Below are positions 26,185 to 34,112 of a stretch of DNA of 34,112 nucleotides, piece by piece. The notes beneath the pieces were generated by a model. The model saw only the letters and a program-made list of their open reading frames with translations, was not told the DNA's origin and made no database searches. Origin of the DNA: CAVQBP01 sp964448105 (GTDB lineage: Bacteria > Bacteroidota > Ignavibacteria > Ignavibacteriales > Ignavibacteriaceae). The stretch is taken from assembly GCA_964448105.1 (NCBI GenBank), contig CAYUVK010000054.1, positions 1 through 34,112 of the forward strand, read 5' to 3'. The stretch's first letter is position 1. The number at the start of each line of letters is the position of its first letter. The position numbers and the translations under genes were made by a program.

Positions 26185-26808
26185 ATGAAACGATTTTCTT
26201 TTTTAATGCTCATCATTCTACTGATAACAGGGTGCAGATATTCTAATTCATCTGATAATTCTAATAATTATGAAAGTAATAAAATGGCAGATACAACAAA
26301 AGCCGATACATCATTAGTGGCACTTATTAAAACCAATATGGGTAATATTGAAATTAAGCTTTTTGAAGATAAAACCCCAAAAACGGTTGAAAATTTTGTT
26401 GGACTTGCAAAAAAGGAATATTATAACGGCGTAATATTTCACAGAGTAATTGATAATTTTATGATTCAAGGCGGTGATCCAACCGGAACGGGAAGAGGCG
26501 GTGAAAGTTTATGGGGCGGCAAATTTGAAGATGAGATTGTTCCCACTTTAACGTTTGATAAACCGGGTTTTGTGGCAATGGCAAACGCCGGACCAAATAC
26601 AAACGGGAGCCAGTTTTTTATTACAACTGTCCCGACACCCTGGCTTAACGGACATCATACGATATTCGGGGAAGTAGTTAACGGGATGGATATCGTTAAT
26701 AAAATAAGCAAAGTTGAAACTACGAAACCCTATGATCGCCCTGTCAAAGATGTTGTAATGAATGAAGTAATAATCGAAAAGAAAGTTCTTCGAAACGATA
26801 ATCCTTAA
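26185..26808 (+). CDS. Peptidyl-prolyl cis-trans isomerase, cyclophilin type, lipoprotein
   Basis: Proline isomerase assisting folding outside the cytoplasm. The lipobox ITGC (Cys at residue 17) follows a hydrophobic signal, so the protein is lipid-anchored. A Ser/Asn-rich linker precedes the cyclophilin domain (about 48-200), with FHRVIDNFMIQGGDPTGTGRGG (Arg of the active site), VAMANAGPNTNGSQFFIT and PWLNGHHTIFGEV. I chose ATG 26185, with GGAG at 26175-26178; TTG 26182 is also in frame. Confidence 0.94.
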   Translation: MKRFSFLMLIILLITGCRYSNSSDNSNNYESNKMADTTKADTSLVALIKTNMGNIEIKLFEDKTPKTVENFVGLAKKEYYNGVIFHRVIDNFMIQGGDPTGTGRGGESLWGGKFEDEIVPTLTFDKPGFVAMANAGPNTNGSQFFITTVPTPWLNGHHTIFGEVVNGMDIVNKISKVETTKPYDRPVKDVVMNEVIIEKKVLRNDNP

Positions 26809-26846
26809 ACCAAAAGTACTTCTTAAATACAATTCTAAAGTTGCAT

Positions 26847-28307
26847 ATGAAACAAGAAGAGTTTTTCTCCTCGCGGTGGGCTTTAATCATTGCAACAATA
26901 GGCATTGCTGTTGGTACGGGAAATATTTGGCGGTTTTCAAGAATTGTTGCCCAGAACGGCGGGGGTTCCTTTCTTATACCCTGGGTTATTTTCCTACTTA
27001 TCTGGTCTGTACCATTAATTATTGCTGAATTTGCAATAGGCAAATCGACACGTTTTGGCCCGGTAGGTGCTATTGCCAAAACCGCCGGGAAAAATTTTGC
27101 CTGGATGGGAGCCTTTATTGTTTTTGTTTCAACCGCAATTATGTTTTACTATTCTGTTGTAACAGGATGGTGCTTAAAATATTTTATTTCATCGGTCACG
27201 GGAGAAATTTTCAATACAGCAAAGCACATTGCTTTCTGGGAAAACTTTTCTTCGGGTTACCAGCCGCTTCTTTTTCATTTTATTTCAATGGCGATAGTTT
27301 CATTCATTGTTTATAGAGGAATAACCAAAGGAATTGAAAGAGTAACTAAATTTCTTGTCCCTTCTTTATTAATCATTCTTTTGATCTTATTTTTTAGGGC
27401 GATTACACTACCGAATGCTTTTGAAGGAATAAAATATTTTTTTACTCCGGATTTAAATAAAATTTTGGATTACAAAATATGGCTTAACGCTTTAACTCAA
27501 AACGCATGGGATACCGGGGCAGGCTGGGGATTAATATTGACATATGCAATTTATATGAGGCAAAAAGAAGATATCTCATTAAATGCTGCTTTAATTGGTT
27601 TTGGAAACAATTCCGTTTCTTTAATTGCCGGTATAATAATTTTCTCAACTGTTTTTGCTTTAAGTTCTAATGATGCAATAACCCAGGTTTCGCAGTCAGG
27701 CCCTGCAAATACAGGATTAACTTTTATTTATCTCCCGCTTCTTTTTTCCAAAATTTCGGCAACTAAGATTATAAATATATTTTTTGCTTCGCTTTTCTTT
27801 ATTGCGCTCTTCTTTGCTGCTCTAACTTCTTTAATCTCAATGGTTGAATTAGCTACAAGAACATTAATTGATTTTGGAATAAAAAGGAGAAAAGGAATTT
27901 TTATTGTTGCAGTAATAGGATTTTTATTTGGCATCCCCTCCGCATTGAATATGGATTTTTTTACAAACCAGGATTGGGTCTGGGGAGTGGGTTTGATTTT
28001 AAGCGGCGCATTTATTTCTTTTTCAATCATAAAGTTTGGAGTTAACAAGTTTAGAACTGAAATAATTAATGGCTATGGGAGCGATGTAAAGATCGGGAAG
28101 TGGTATAATGTAGTCATCGGTATTTTAATTCCAATTCAAGTGATAGTTTTAATCTTATGGTGGTTAATTTCATCTGTCTCTTGGGATCCGGCATGGTGGA
28201 ATCCATTTCATATCTTAAATGCGGGAACAATCATATTCCAGTGGGTGATTGTTCTTATTGTACTTATTAGTTTAAATAAAGTAATGGCTAAACGAATTTT
28301 TAAATAA
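26847..28307 (+). CDS. Sodium-dependent transporter, NSS (SNF) family, MetP-like
   Basis: Sodium-coupled amino-acid importer of the neurotransmitter:sodium symporter family. The 486 residues span roughly 11-12 helices. The first helix carries the unwound substrate/sodium site in IATIGIAVGTGNIWRFSRIVAQNGGGSFLIPW. The second signature is NAWDTGAGWGLILTYAIY (helix six region). The companion small subunit encoded next suggests the two-component MetPS type, which takes up methionine and alanine in Corynebacterium; substrate here is inferred. I chose ATG 26847 over in-frame TTG 26841. Confidence 0.92.
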   Translation: MKQEEFFSSRWALIIATIGIAVGTGNIWRFSRIVAQNGGGSFLIPWVIFLLIWSVPLIIAEFAIGKSTRFGPVGAIAKTAGKNFAWMGAFIVFVSTAIMFYYSVVTGWCLKYFISSVTGEIFNTAKHIAFWENFSSGYQPLLFHFISMAIVSFIVYRGITKGIERVTKFLVPSLLIILLILFFRAITLPNAFEGIKYFFTPDLNKILDYKIWLNALTQNAWDTGAGWGLILTYAIYMRQKEDISLNAALIGFGNNSVSLIAGIIIFSTVFALSSNDAITQVSQSGPANTGLTFIYLPLLFSKISATKIINIFFASLFFIALFFAALTSLISMVELATRTLIDFGIKRRKGIFIVAVIGFLFGIPSALNMDFFTNQDWVWGVGLILSGAFISFSIIKFGVNKFRTEIINGYGSDVKIGKWYNVVIGILIPIQVIVLILWWLISSVSWDPAWWNPFHILNAGTIIFQWVIVLIVLISLNKVMAKRIFK

Positions 28308-28325
28308 TTCAAAGACCTCGGACAT

Positions 28326-28339
28326 AGGCTGATCAGCCT
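28326..28339. repeat. Perfect 14-bp palindrome between the NSS gene and its small-subunit gene
   Basis: AGGCTGATCAGCCT is a perfect palindrome located 18 bases after the transporter stop. It could fold with a TGATCA loop or act as a double-stranded operator. Outer TCAAAG and CTTTGA (right arm overlapping its end) offer an alternative longer stem. No T-run follows. Confidence 0.4.
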
Positions 28340-28426
28340 TTGATTGAAAATGTTAAATAAATAGTCAAAAACTTTCTAATAATTTTATAAATTAAATTTT
28401 GACTTTTAACTTTTTAATTTTGATTT

Positions 28427-28549
28427 ATGAACGTATTTCCAATTTTAACAATGGTAATAGTTTTGGGAATTGTATGGGGAGGATTAGCTGTTTTTCTTTT
28501 TAAAGCTGTTAAATATGAAAAATTAAAAGATACAAATGGCGAAAATTAA
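28427..28549 (+). CDS. MetS-like small subunit of the NSS transporter (40 residues)
   Basis: The ORF MNVFPILTMV... encodes 40 residues with one hydrophobic helix (about 4-25) containing the WGGL core, followed by the charged tail VKYEKLKDTNGEN. That pattern matches the known MetS-type small subunits (methionine/alanine import NSS small subunit), which have a single helix and a central WGG. Its place right after an NSS transporter gene supports this. It overlaps holA by 14 bases (28536-28549), implying coupled translation. It is shorter than most automated gene-calling limits and is easily missed. Confidence 0.82.
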   Translation: MNVFPILTMVIVLGIVWGGLAVFLFKAVKYEKLKDTNGEN

Positions 28550-29549
28550 ACTATCACTTCCCTCTGTACTGGATATTTCAAAAAAGATTAATAAAAATAA
28601 TTTACTGCCGGTTTATTATTTTTTTGGAGAAGAAAGTTATTCTCTCGATATTGGTTTAAAAGCCGTTGAAAAAGTTGTTCAGCCTTTTATTTCATCAGAT
28701 TTTGATAAAGAAACCTTTTACGGTGAAAATAAAACCTTGTCTGAAGTTTTGGACTTTGCTTCTGCATTTCCTTTCGGGTCGGAAAAGAAATTTATTATAT
28801 TTAAAGAATTCGAAAAGGTAAAGGATAAAAAAAATTTAGAATCATATTTAAAATCACCCCCCGATTTTACCGTGATGGTTTTAATACATAACGGAACAAT
28901 AAATGGTTTTAAGACCGAACCCTTTCCAACTCTTATTGAAAAGAAATTTATTTTTGCTGCAAAAGAATTGAAAGGAGAAAATCTTTTGAACTGGGTTATT
29001 AATTATTGTGAAAGTTCCGGCAAATATTTAAGCAAAGAAAATGCACAGCTTCTTATTGATATTGTAGGGGATAACAGAAATTTAATAGAATCTCAACTTG
29101 AAAAAATATTTACTTTTGTAGGTGAAAGAAAAGAAATCCGGATTGATGATATTAATTCACTTTCAACCGAATTAAAAGAATTTAATATTTTCGATCTTCA
29201 AAATGCAATCGGGAAAAAAGATAAAGCCGCAGCAATAAAAGTTGCTTATAAATTATTAGACCAGGGTGATGAACCGACATTTATTATCTATATGCTTACA
29301 AGATATTTCACCGGTCTTTCAAGAATTACTGAACTCCGTGACAAAAAATTACCGGAGCAAGTTGCTGCAGGAATTGTGGGCACACATCCATTCTATTATA
29401 AAGAATATTTACGGGCAAGAACAATTTACTCCGATAGAGATCTTTACCGGGCTTCGGAAGCTTTGTTGAAAGCGGATTTATCAATAAAAACTACTTCTAC
29501 GGATAATAAATCAGTTATTACTTTATTGCTGACAGAAATTTTAAACTAA
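28536..29549 (+). CDS. holA: DNA polymerase III delta subunit (HolA)
   Basis: Delta subunit of the clamp loader, which opens the sliding clamp. The 337 residues show the N-terminal AAA-like fold with LPVYYFFGEESYSLDIGLKAVE, FPFGSEKKFIIFKEFEKVKD, and VDIVGDNRNLIESQLEKIFTF. Then comes the helical collar with LLDQGDEPTFIIYMLTRYFTGLSRI and a final ADLSIKTTSTDNKSVITLLLTEIL. Delta lacks a P-loop, as here. It overlaps the MetS-like small ORF by 14 bases. Confidence 0.92.
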   Translation: MAKIKLSLPSVLDISKKINKNNLLPVYYFFGEESYSLDIGLKAVEKVVQPFISSDFDKETFYGENKTLSEVLDFASAFPFGSEKKFIIFKEFEKVKDKKNLESYLKSPPDFTVMVLIHNGTINGFKTEPFPTLIEKKFIFAAKELKGENLLNWVINYCESSGKYLSKENAQLLIDIVGDNRNLIESQLEKIFTFVGERKEIRIDDINSLSTELKEFNIFDLQNAIGKKDKAAAIKVAYKLLDQGDEPTFIIYMLTRYFTGLSRITELRDKKLPEQVAAGIVGTHPFYYKEYLRARTIYSDRDLYRASEALLKADLSIKTTSTDNKSVITLLLTEILN

Positions 29550-29695
29550 ATATTTGTTAATATGTGCATAATATAATAGACAGATATTCTTTAAATAGGT
29601 TGGGACTTAAATTTTTTTCTAATTTTAAAGTTTTTTAATTAATTTATTGTCTAATTATTGAAACATTTCATTTTACCCATAAGTATAAGTCGAAG

Positions 29696-30286
29696 TTGAC
29701 AGATAAAAATCTGAATGAATTAACAGACGAAGAACTAATACTTGAATTTCAGAGGAACAGCACTATAAGAGCATATGAAATTCTTGTCCAGAGATATAAA
29801 AATCCTCTGATAAATTATGTATTCCGGTTTCTCGGGGATTATGAAACGTGTGTTGATATTGTTCAGGAGACAATGATAAAGGTTTATAGGTATAAAGATT
29901 CTTATTCATCAATAGCTAAATTTTCTACCTGGATTTATACTATTGCAGGTAATTTGGCGAGAACAGAATATCAAAGAAGAAAAAGACGGAAAATTTTTTC
30001 AATTAATGCATACGGTGAAGAAAAAGATGAGACTTATGAAATTCCCGATGAAAGCTTTAATCCGGAAAGAATTGCAGACAGCGGAATAAAAGAAAAAATA
30101 ATTCAGGATGCATTGGAAAAGGTTTCTAAAGCTTATAGGGAAGTAGTAATTTTAAGAGATATTCAAGATTTATCTTATGAGGAAATATCGGAAATAACTA
30201 ATCTGCCTGTTGGCACCGTTAAATCCCGCATAAACCGCGGACGAGCACAATTGCAGAAATTATTGAAGGATATATATAAGGAGTGA
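29696..30286 (+). CDS. ECF-type RNA polymerase sigma factor (sigma-70 family)
   Basis: The 196-residue protein has sigma region 2 (about 20-92), with NYVFRFLGDYETCVDIVQETMIKVYRY and the FSTWIYTIAGNLARTEYQRRKRR segment. Region 4 (about 140-190) has YREVVILRDIQDLSYEEISEITNLPVGTVKSRINRGRAQL. Regions 1 and 3 are absent, as in ECF factors. The start is TTG at 29696, since the frame has no upstream ATG; no clear Shine-Dalgarno is visible. It is followed directly by a probable membrane-bound partner. Confidence 0.93.
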   Translation: MTDKNLNELTDEELILEFQRNSTIRAYEILVQRYKNPLINYVFRFLGDYETCVDIVQETMIKVYRYKDSYSSIAKFSTWIYTIAGNLARTEYQRRKRRKIFSINAYGEEKDETYEIPDESFNPERIADSGIKEKIIQDALEKVSKAYREVVILRDIQDLSYEEISEITNLPVGTVKSRINRGRAQLQKLLKDIYKE

Positions 30287-30297
30287 AAGGTGGAAAA

Positions 30298-30927
30298 ATG
30301 ATTGATGAAAAAGATCAGCAATATGATGATATTGTTAAGCTGCTTAAAGAACTTCAGCAAGTTAAAGCCCCAAATAATTTTGAAGCAAATTTAATGCGAA
30401 AAATTAATGCTGAAGGATTTACCGAAGAAAAAACCGGAAGCTGGTTATCGAGAATTTTTGTACCTAAAAGATTTATTCCATCGGCTGCATTAGCAGTTGT
30501 TGCCGTTTTAATTTTATTTGTAATAAAGCCGGGTTCAACCGAAATAGAAAATCCTTTTAATACTCAGCCAAGGATGAGAAAAGATATAATAACAACATCA
30601 ACTCAATTATCTGCTGAGAAAAAAGTTGATAAAGAATTACAGAAAATGATTGAAAAGAATAAAACAAAAAAATCGGAAATTGCTAAAAACGAATCGCAGA
30701 ATAAAAGTGATTTTAGCTCAAAAGAATTCCAAACCGATAAACCCGGTTCTTCCTATGCATCTCAAGGTTATGAAGATGTTTCCACACAAGGTTTTTCCGG
30801 TATTTATGGAATAGAAAAAAGCGGATTAAATTTCAGGCAGGTAAATCTATCAAAAACCGAAAGAATGGAAATAAATAGGCTTAAAGAGAATCTTATGAGA
30901 TTTATGAAGGAAAATAAGCTGAAATAA
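30298..30927 (+). CDS. Probable anti-sigma-like single-pass membrane protein
   Basis: The 209-residue protein has a cytoplasmic N-terminal stretch (1-60) with KAPNNFEANLMRKI, a transmembrane helix (about 63-80: SAALAVVAVLILFVI) and a long polar extracytoplasmic part rich in Ser, Lys and Asn. Gene order after an ECF sigma factor and the APxxFExxLMxKI pattern fit anti-sigma proteins of this lineage. The zinc-binding His-x3-Cys-x2-Cys motif of ZAS anti-sigma factors is absent. ATG 30298 is preferred (AAGGTGG upstream) over GTG 30283. Function is inferred from context. Confidence 0.65.
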   Translation: MIDEKDQQYDDIVKLLKELQQVKAPNNFEANLMRKINAEGFTEEKTGSWLSRIFVPKRFIPSAALAVVAVLILFVIKPGSTEIENPFNTQPRMRKDIITTSTQLSAEKKVDKELQKMIEKNKTKKSEIAKNESQNKSDFSSKEFQTDKPGSSYASQGYEDVSTQGFSGIYGIEKSGLNFRQVNLSKTERMEINRLKENLMRFMKENKLK

Positions 30928-30950
30928 GCATATTTTTGAATTTTTATACC

Positions 30951-30981
30951 TTTGAAATATACCAATCCTTTTTTATATTTG
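30951..30981 (+). promoter_or_regulatory. Bacteroidota-type promoter for rpmE2
   Basis: TTTG (30951-30954), a 19-base spacer and TATATTTG (30974-30981) match the TTTG/TAnnTTTG consensus exactly. The expected start is near 30987, giving a leader of about 33 bases before the L31 ATG at 31020. Confidence 0.75.
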
Positions 30982-31019
30982 AACCACAAAATTTTGAAAT
31001 TATAATTAGGTTTTTAGAA

Positions 31020-31271
31020 ATGAAGCAAGGTATTCACCCGGAATATAGACCGGTTGTTTTTCAAGACTCATCTGCAGATTTTGCTTTTTTAACACGTTCA
31101 ACAATAAAAACAAGTGATACAATCCAATGGGAAGATGGAAATACTTACCCGCTTGTAAAGCTTGAAATCTCAAGTGCTTCTCACCCATTTTTTACAGGTA
31201 AACAAAAATTAGTTGATACTGCGGGTAGAGTTGAGAAATTCAAAAGAAAATATGCCAAGAAAGAAAAATAA
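31020..31271 (+). CDS. rpmE2: 50S ribosomal protein L31, type B (bL31B)
   Basis: Large-subunit protein of the 50S central protuberance and intersubunit bridge. The 83 residues begin MKQGIHPEYRPVVF and continue with FLTRSTIKT, the LVKLEISSASHPFFTGKQKLVDTAGRVEKFKRKY core and a basic tail. No cysteine is present, so this is the zinc-independent type B (C- paralogue). I chose ATG 31020 from family start; a longer reading frame from 30936 includes the promoter and leader and is spurious. A promoter (30951-30981) and a terminator (31286-31311) bound the gene, so it is monocistronic. Confidence 0.94.
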   Translation: MKQGIHPEYRPVVFQDSSADFAFLTRSTIKTSDTIQWEDGNTYPLVKLEISSASHPFFTGKQKLVDTAGRVEKFKRKYAKKEK

Positions 31272-31285
31272 ATTTTTCTCCCCTT

Positions 31286-31311
31286 AAAGCCAGTTTTCGA
31301 CTGGCTTTTTT
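31286..31311 (+). terminator. Intrinsic terminator of rpmE2
   Basis: AAAGCCAGT (31286-31294), loop TTTCG and ACTGGCTTT (31300-31308) form a nine-base-pair stem, followed by T residues to 31311. It lies between the convergent rpmE2 and the kinase-fusion gene; the minus strand has only a weak T-run. Confidence 0.9.
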
Positions 31312-31335
31312 ATTATATGATCGTTTCAATACTAT

Positions 31336-34112
31336 TTATTTTACCGGTCCTAGGTAGCGGTCAAACCATGCAAGCGTTTCTTTTATAAATTCTTTTTTTG
31401 GGGGTATATGATCTGTTTCGTACAGAATTAATTTTTTGTCCTTTTTAGGCGTGCCTAAAAGATCATACATTGGTTCTATTGCCTTGTCATAAGGTAATAT
31501 CATATCATATTTTCCGTTCAACATTAAGGTTGGTATTTTTACCCGTGTTATATAATTGATCTCACTTACTTCAGGCAGACCGCGTAGTACAAGGCCTCCC
31601 GATATCAGAACACTTGCTTTAAGTCGATTCTCTATAGCAGGGATAATCTCTCCATATAATCCGCCCCAGCTCAAGCCGTAATAGGCAATCCGGCTGGTGT
31701 CAATATCCTGACGGGTTTCCAGGTAATCAATGCATCTTTCAAAATCTTTTACTAGTTGAATCCGGTATTCCGTAAACTTGTGCAATTTCCCTTGCATAAG
31801 CAATTCCGGTCCTAATCCATTTTCCCGTCGTTCAAAAGTTCCTTTATATACGGGGAAAAGAACTGCTCTGCCGTTTTTAATAATGTAAGAAACAAAGTTT
31901 CTGAATTCATCATAATTTTCAATATCTCTGCTGGAATTAAAATCGCGCGTTGCACCCCCCGGAAAGTATACAACTATTTGATATGGCGGAGTTGCATTTT
32001 TCGGAAGAAAAAGATGAGCAATTATACGTTCATTATTATAAGCTGCATTAAATGAAACTCTTTCGTGAGTCCAATATCCTGACTTTTCATCTTTTGATTC
32101 CAACCAGGAATTCAGAGCAGATTTATCATAAGAAAATTGTTCTTTATAAATACGAAAAACATCATCTGAAACAGGCTTCTCATTTGAATAAAACTTTTCT
32201 TCATGAAACTCTGTAATCCCGAAAACTTGTGTAGGGATTCTCTCCCTGTTAAGATAAAGAGCACACCGGAATCCGTTTTTTGCAGATCTGTCAAATGGCG
32301 GATCTTGGCTAGGTTCCGCAAACAGATAAGTCGGTTCATTCCAGGCACCACCCCTGAGTAATCTTCCTTTAGCTGTTTTGTTCAAACACCATTCTCTTAC
32401 ATTCCCTGCCATATCATACACTCCATAAGGAGAAATTCCTTGAAGTTTCCCCACAGGAAAAATTCCTTCACCTCTAAAATTACTGAAAGAAGCAAAAATA
32501 GCATATCCCCCAAACTGGGGTATTCTGATTAAAGGTGTTGCTTCTCCCATCGCTAATCCCCAATGAGTACTTGTAGGTAATTCTTTTCCAGCAAAATAGG
32601 CATAAGCTGCTGCCTCATACCAACTGATACCTGAGACGGGGTAATCAGCCTGACCATGAGGGTAATCACCTGCCTGCCAGGTTGAGGGACCGGGTCTGCC
32701 GGTTTGATCAACAAACAATTTCATAGCTTCTTCCCATGTCAAAGTTTTACCATCTTTTATGAATTCATTTTTCCAGTATTTTTTATTTTTGTATCCCCCT
32801 TTGTCAATAAATTCTTTGTATTGTTTATTTGTTACTTCATATTTATCTATGAAAAAATCGTCAAGTTTACCAAATCTTGTTTGTGCACCAGTTACTCTCA
32901 CCATCCCTGGTGGAACTTTTCCGGTTTTATCTAATTTTCTAAATAAGTTATTAGGTATTAAAGGCGATCCCATCTTTAATTTAACATTCCAGCTTGAAGC
33001 TGCTGCAAGGACAGTATCATATTCATCTTTAACAAATTTCCAGCGGAAAACACTTATAGGTATGCTTGTCTTATTAATTGGGGTTGTTCCCAGATATTTC
33101 CAATCCTCAGAGGGCTGGCTATATGGTTTGAAATAAACTTTTGCACCCTGAGGTTCAGTATCTATATTTATTTTCCTGGAACTTTCTGCAATAAATTTAG
33201 CGAGTCTCTCATTTTGTGGAATATATTTTTCGGCTACCTCTTCCAGTTTATAAGCATCTGAATAATCACGCCAGCTATAATCGACAAGCTTTTCGATTTG
33301 CGGCAAAGCTATATCCTCCGCCCAGATTATGTTTGAACGACTGTTAAAGTACCATACAATAGCCAAAATAATTAAAATAATAATTCCGATTGCTGGAAAT
33401 GCAATTCGGGGCTTACGTATTATTCTAAGAAATGCCGGCAGATTAGTTACACCTTCCTTACCTAATAAAGTGTCCTGGTATTCGCTGAGCTCTTTTAACA
33501 TTTTCTCTATTGATGGATATCGTGATTCAGGATTTTTCTGTAGTGCATGATTAACAATCTCTTGTAATTCTATTGGAATAACAGAATTGAGCTTAGTCAT
33601 GGGTTCGGGATCTTCATTTATAATAGAATACATAACAGCCTGATCATAATCTCCCTTAAAAGGTTGTATCCCGGTCAGCATTTCATAAAGTACAACTCCC
33701 AGAGCCCAAATATCAGTTCTTTGGTCAACATCTTTCCCCCTGGTCTGTTCAGGCGACATATATGCAACAGTCCCTAATGTTGTTCCTTCTTTTGTAAGCA
33801 TAGACTTTCCTGCCAGCTTTGCTAATCCAAAATCAACAATCTTAACTTCTTTATTTTTTGTTAAAAGAATATTTGCAGGCTTGATATCCCTGTGTACAAT
33901 TTCTTTGGAGTGAGCCTTAGCTAATCCTGCGGCAATTTGAATAGCAATATCGATTGCTTCATTAACCGGCAATAAACCGCGCTTGATTTTATCTTTAAGA
34001 GATTCACCCTCATAATAAGCCATAGCAATGAACATTTGTCCATCATCGGTTTCATTGATTTCAAAGATATTGCAGATATTAGTGTGTTCAAGTGCAGAGA
34101 TTGCCTTAGCTT
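31336..34112 (-). CDS. Ser/Thr kinase - TM - PEGA - FGE-like - alpha/beta hydrolase fusion (N-terminus beyond window)
   Basis: The frame is open to the window edge, so the kinase N-lobe is cut off. Numbering from the Met at 34035: kinase C-lobe (1-190) with HRDIKPAN (48-55), DFG (68-70) and MSPEQ; one transmembrane helix (212-230); a PEGA-like beta region (289-352) with TEPQGAKVYFK; an FGE/SUMF1-like domain (376-595) with FFIDKYEVTNKQY and YDMAGNVREWCLN; then an alpha/beta hydrolase (655-899) with GLSWGG (nucleophile Ser 789), Asp 844 and His 876. The pair of active-site cysteines of true FGE is missing from the RGGAW...GFRC stretch, so sulfatase activation is unlikely. The kinase is probably cytoplasmic and the hydrolase extracytoplasmic, given a single helix. 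Signal and target are unknown. Confidence 0.9.
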   Translation of the reverse strand, partial: AKAISALEHTNICNIFEINETDDGQMFIAMAYYEGESLKDKIKRGLLPVNEAIDIAIQIAAGLAKAHSKEIVHRDIKPANILLTKNKEVKIVDFGLAKLAGKSMLTKEGTTLGTVAYMSPEQTRGKDVDQRTDIWALGVVLYEMLTGIQPFKGDYDQAVMYSIINEDPEPMTKLNSVIPIELQEIVNHALQKNPESRYPSIEKMLKELSEYQDTLLGKEGVTNLPAFLRIIRKPRIAFPAIGIIILIILAIVWYFNSRSNIIWAEDIALPQIEKLVDYSWRDYSDAYKLEEVAEKYIPQNERLAKFIAESSRKINIDTEPQGAKVYFKPYSQPSEDWKYLGTTPINKTSIPISVFRWKFVKDEYDTVLAAASSWNVKLKMGSPLIPNNLFRKLDKTGKVPPGMVRVTGAQTRFGKLDDFFIDKYEVTNKQYKEFIDKGGYKNKKYWKNEFIKDGKTLTWEEAMKLFVDQTGRPGPSTWQAGDYPHGQADYPVSGISWYEAAAYAYFAGKELPTSTHWGLAMGEATPLIRIPQFGGYAIFASFSNFRGEGIFPVGKLQGISPYGVYDMAGNVREWCLNKTAKGRLLRGGAWNEPTYLFAEPSQDPPFDRSAKNGFRCALYLNRERIPTQVFGITEFHEEKFYSNEKPVSDDVFRIYKEQFSYDKSALNSWLESKDEKSGYWTHERVSFNAAYNNERIIAHLFLPKNATPPYQIVVYFPGGATRDFNSSRDIENYDEFRNFVSYIIKNGRAVLFPVYKGTFERRENGLGPELLMQGKLHKFTEYRIQLVKDFERCIDYLETRQDIDTSRIAYYGLSWGGLYGEIIPAIENRLKASVLISGGLVLRGLPEVSEINYITRVKIPTLMLNGKYDMILPYDKAIEPMYDLLGTPKKDKKLILYETDHIPPKKEFIKETLAWFDRYLGPVK

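Noticed and set aside
29660..29690. GAAAC and downstream TATAAG as an ECF autoregulatory promoter
   Set aside because: The -10 part is weak and the start would fall within a few bases of the TTG codon; too little support to annotate.
30936..31019. N-terminal extension of L31 from ATG 30936
   Set aside because: This part contains the TTTG/TATATTTG promoter and leader; the conserved L31 sequence starts exactly at ATG 31020.
31006..31188. 60-residue minus-strand ORF opposite rpmE2
   Set aside because: L31 on the plus strand has family signatures, promoter and terminator; the antisense frame has no features.

Overview
This is an AT-rich, almost fully coding chromosomal window. It looks like a member of the Ignavibacteria/Bacteroidota-Chlorobiota side of the tree. 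The evidence is the classical rimP-nusA-infB-rbfA-truB-ribF-rpsO-pnp cluster with Bacteroidota-like proteins, a DUF1207-type outer-membrane protein, a zinc-free type B L31, and two good matches to the Bacteroidota promoter form TTTG-N18/19-TAnnTTTG. Lineage is inferred from gene content only. I see no rRNA, tRNA, CRISPR array, insertion sequence or prophage.

Layout. Positions 1-2841 hold hisIE, a DUF1207-like outer-membrane protein and an MscS channel. A PfkB sugar kinase follows on the minus strand (2877-3791), then a 465-base gap without a recognised gene and a seven-repeat WG protein (4257-4994). Positions 5066-7145 form a compact minus-strand operon: a small two-helix membrane protein, a YceI-family periplasmic protein, and an outer-membrane beta-barrel with one c-type heme motif directly behind its signal peptide. 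That last architecture resembles the Cyc2 porin-cytochromes and is the most interesting biology here.

Positions 7146-7494 are a divergent control region with an operator-like pair of dyads, three hairpins (the last terminator-like) and a promoter for the translation cluster. Positions 7495-16534 hold eight translation and RNA-metabolism genes (ribosome maturation, NusA, IF-2, RbfA, TruB, RibF, S15, PNPase). Positions 16864-26808 carry RNase G, gcvT, comB, ftsK, lolA, a flippase-like membrane protein, a small outer-membrane protein, uppP and a cyclophilin lipoprotein, so this stretch is rich in envelope-biogenesis functions.

Positions 26847-31271 hold an NSS-family transporter with a 40-residue MetS-like small subunit that overlaps holA by 14 bases, then an ECF-type sigma factor with a probable membrane-bound partner, and L31 with a clear promoter and terminator. 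The right edge (31336-34112, minus strand, N-terminus cut by the window) is a large fusion: Ser/Thr kinase, transmembrane helix, PEGA-like domain, a formylglycine-generating-enzyme-like domain lacking the catalytic cysteines, and an alpha/beta hydrolase with an intact-looking triad.
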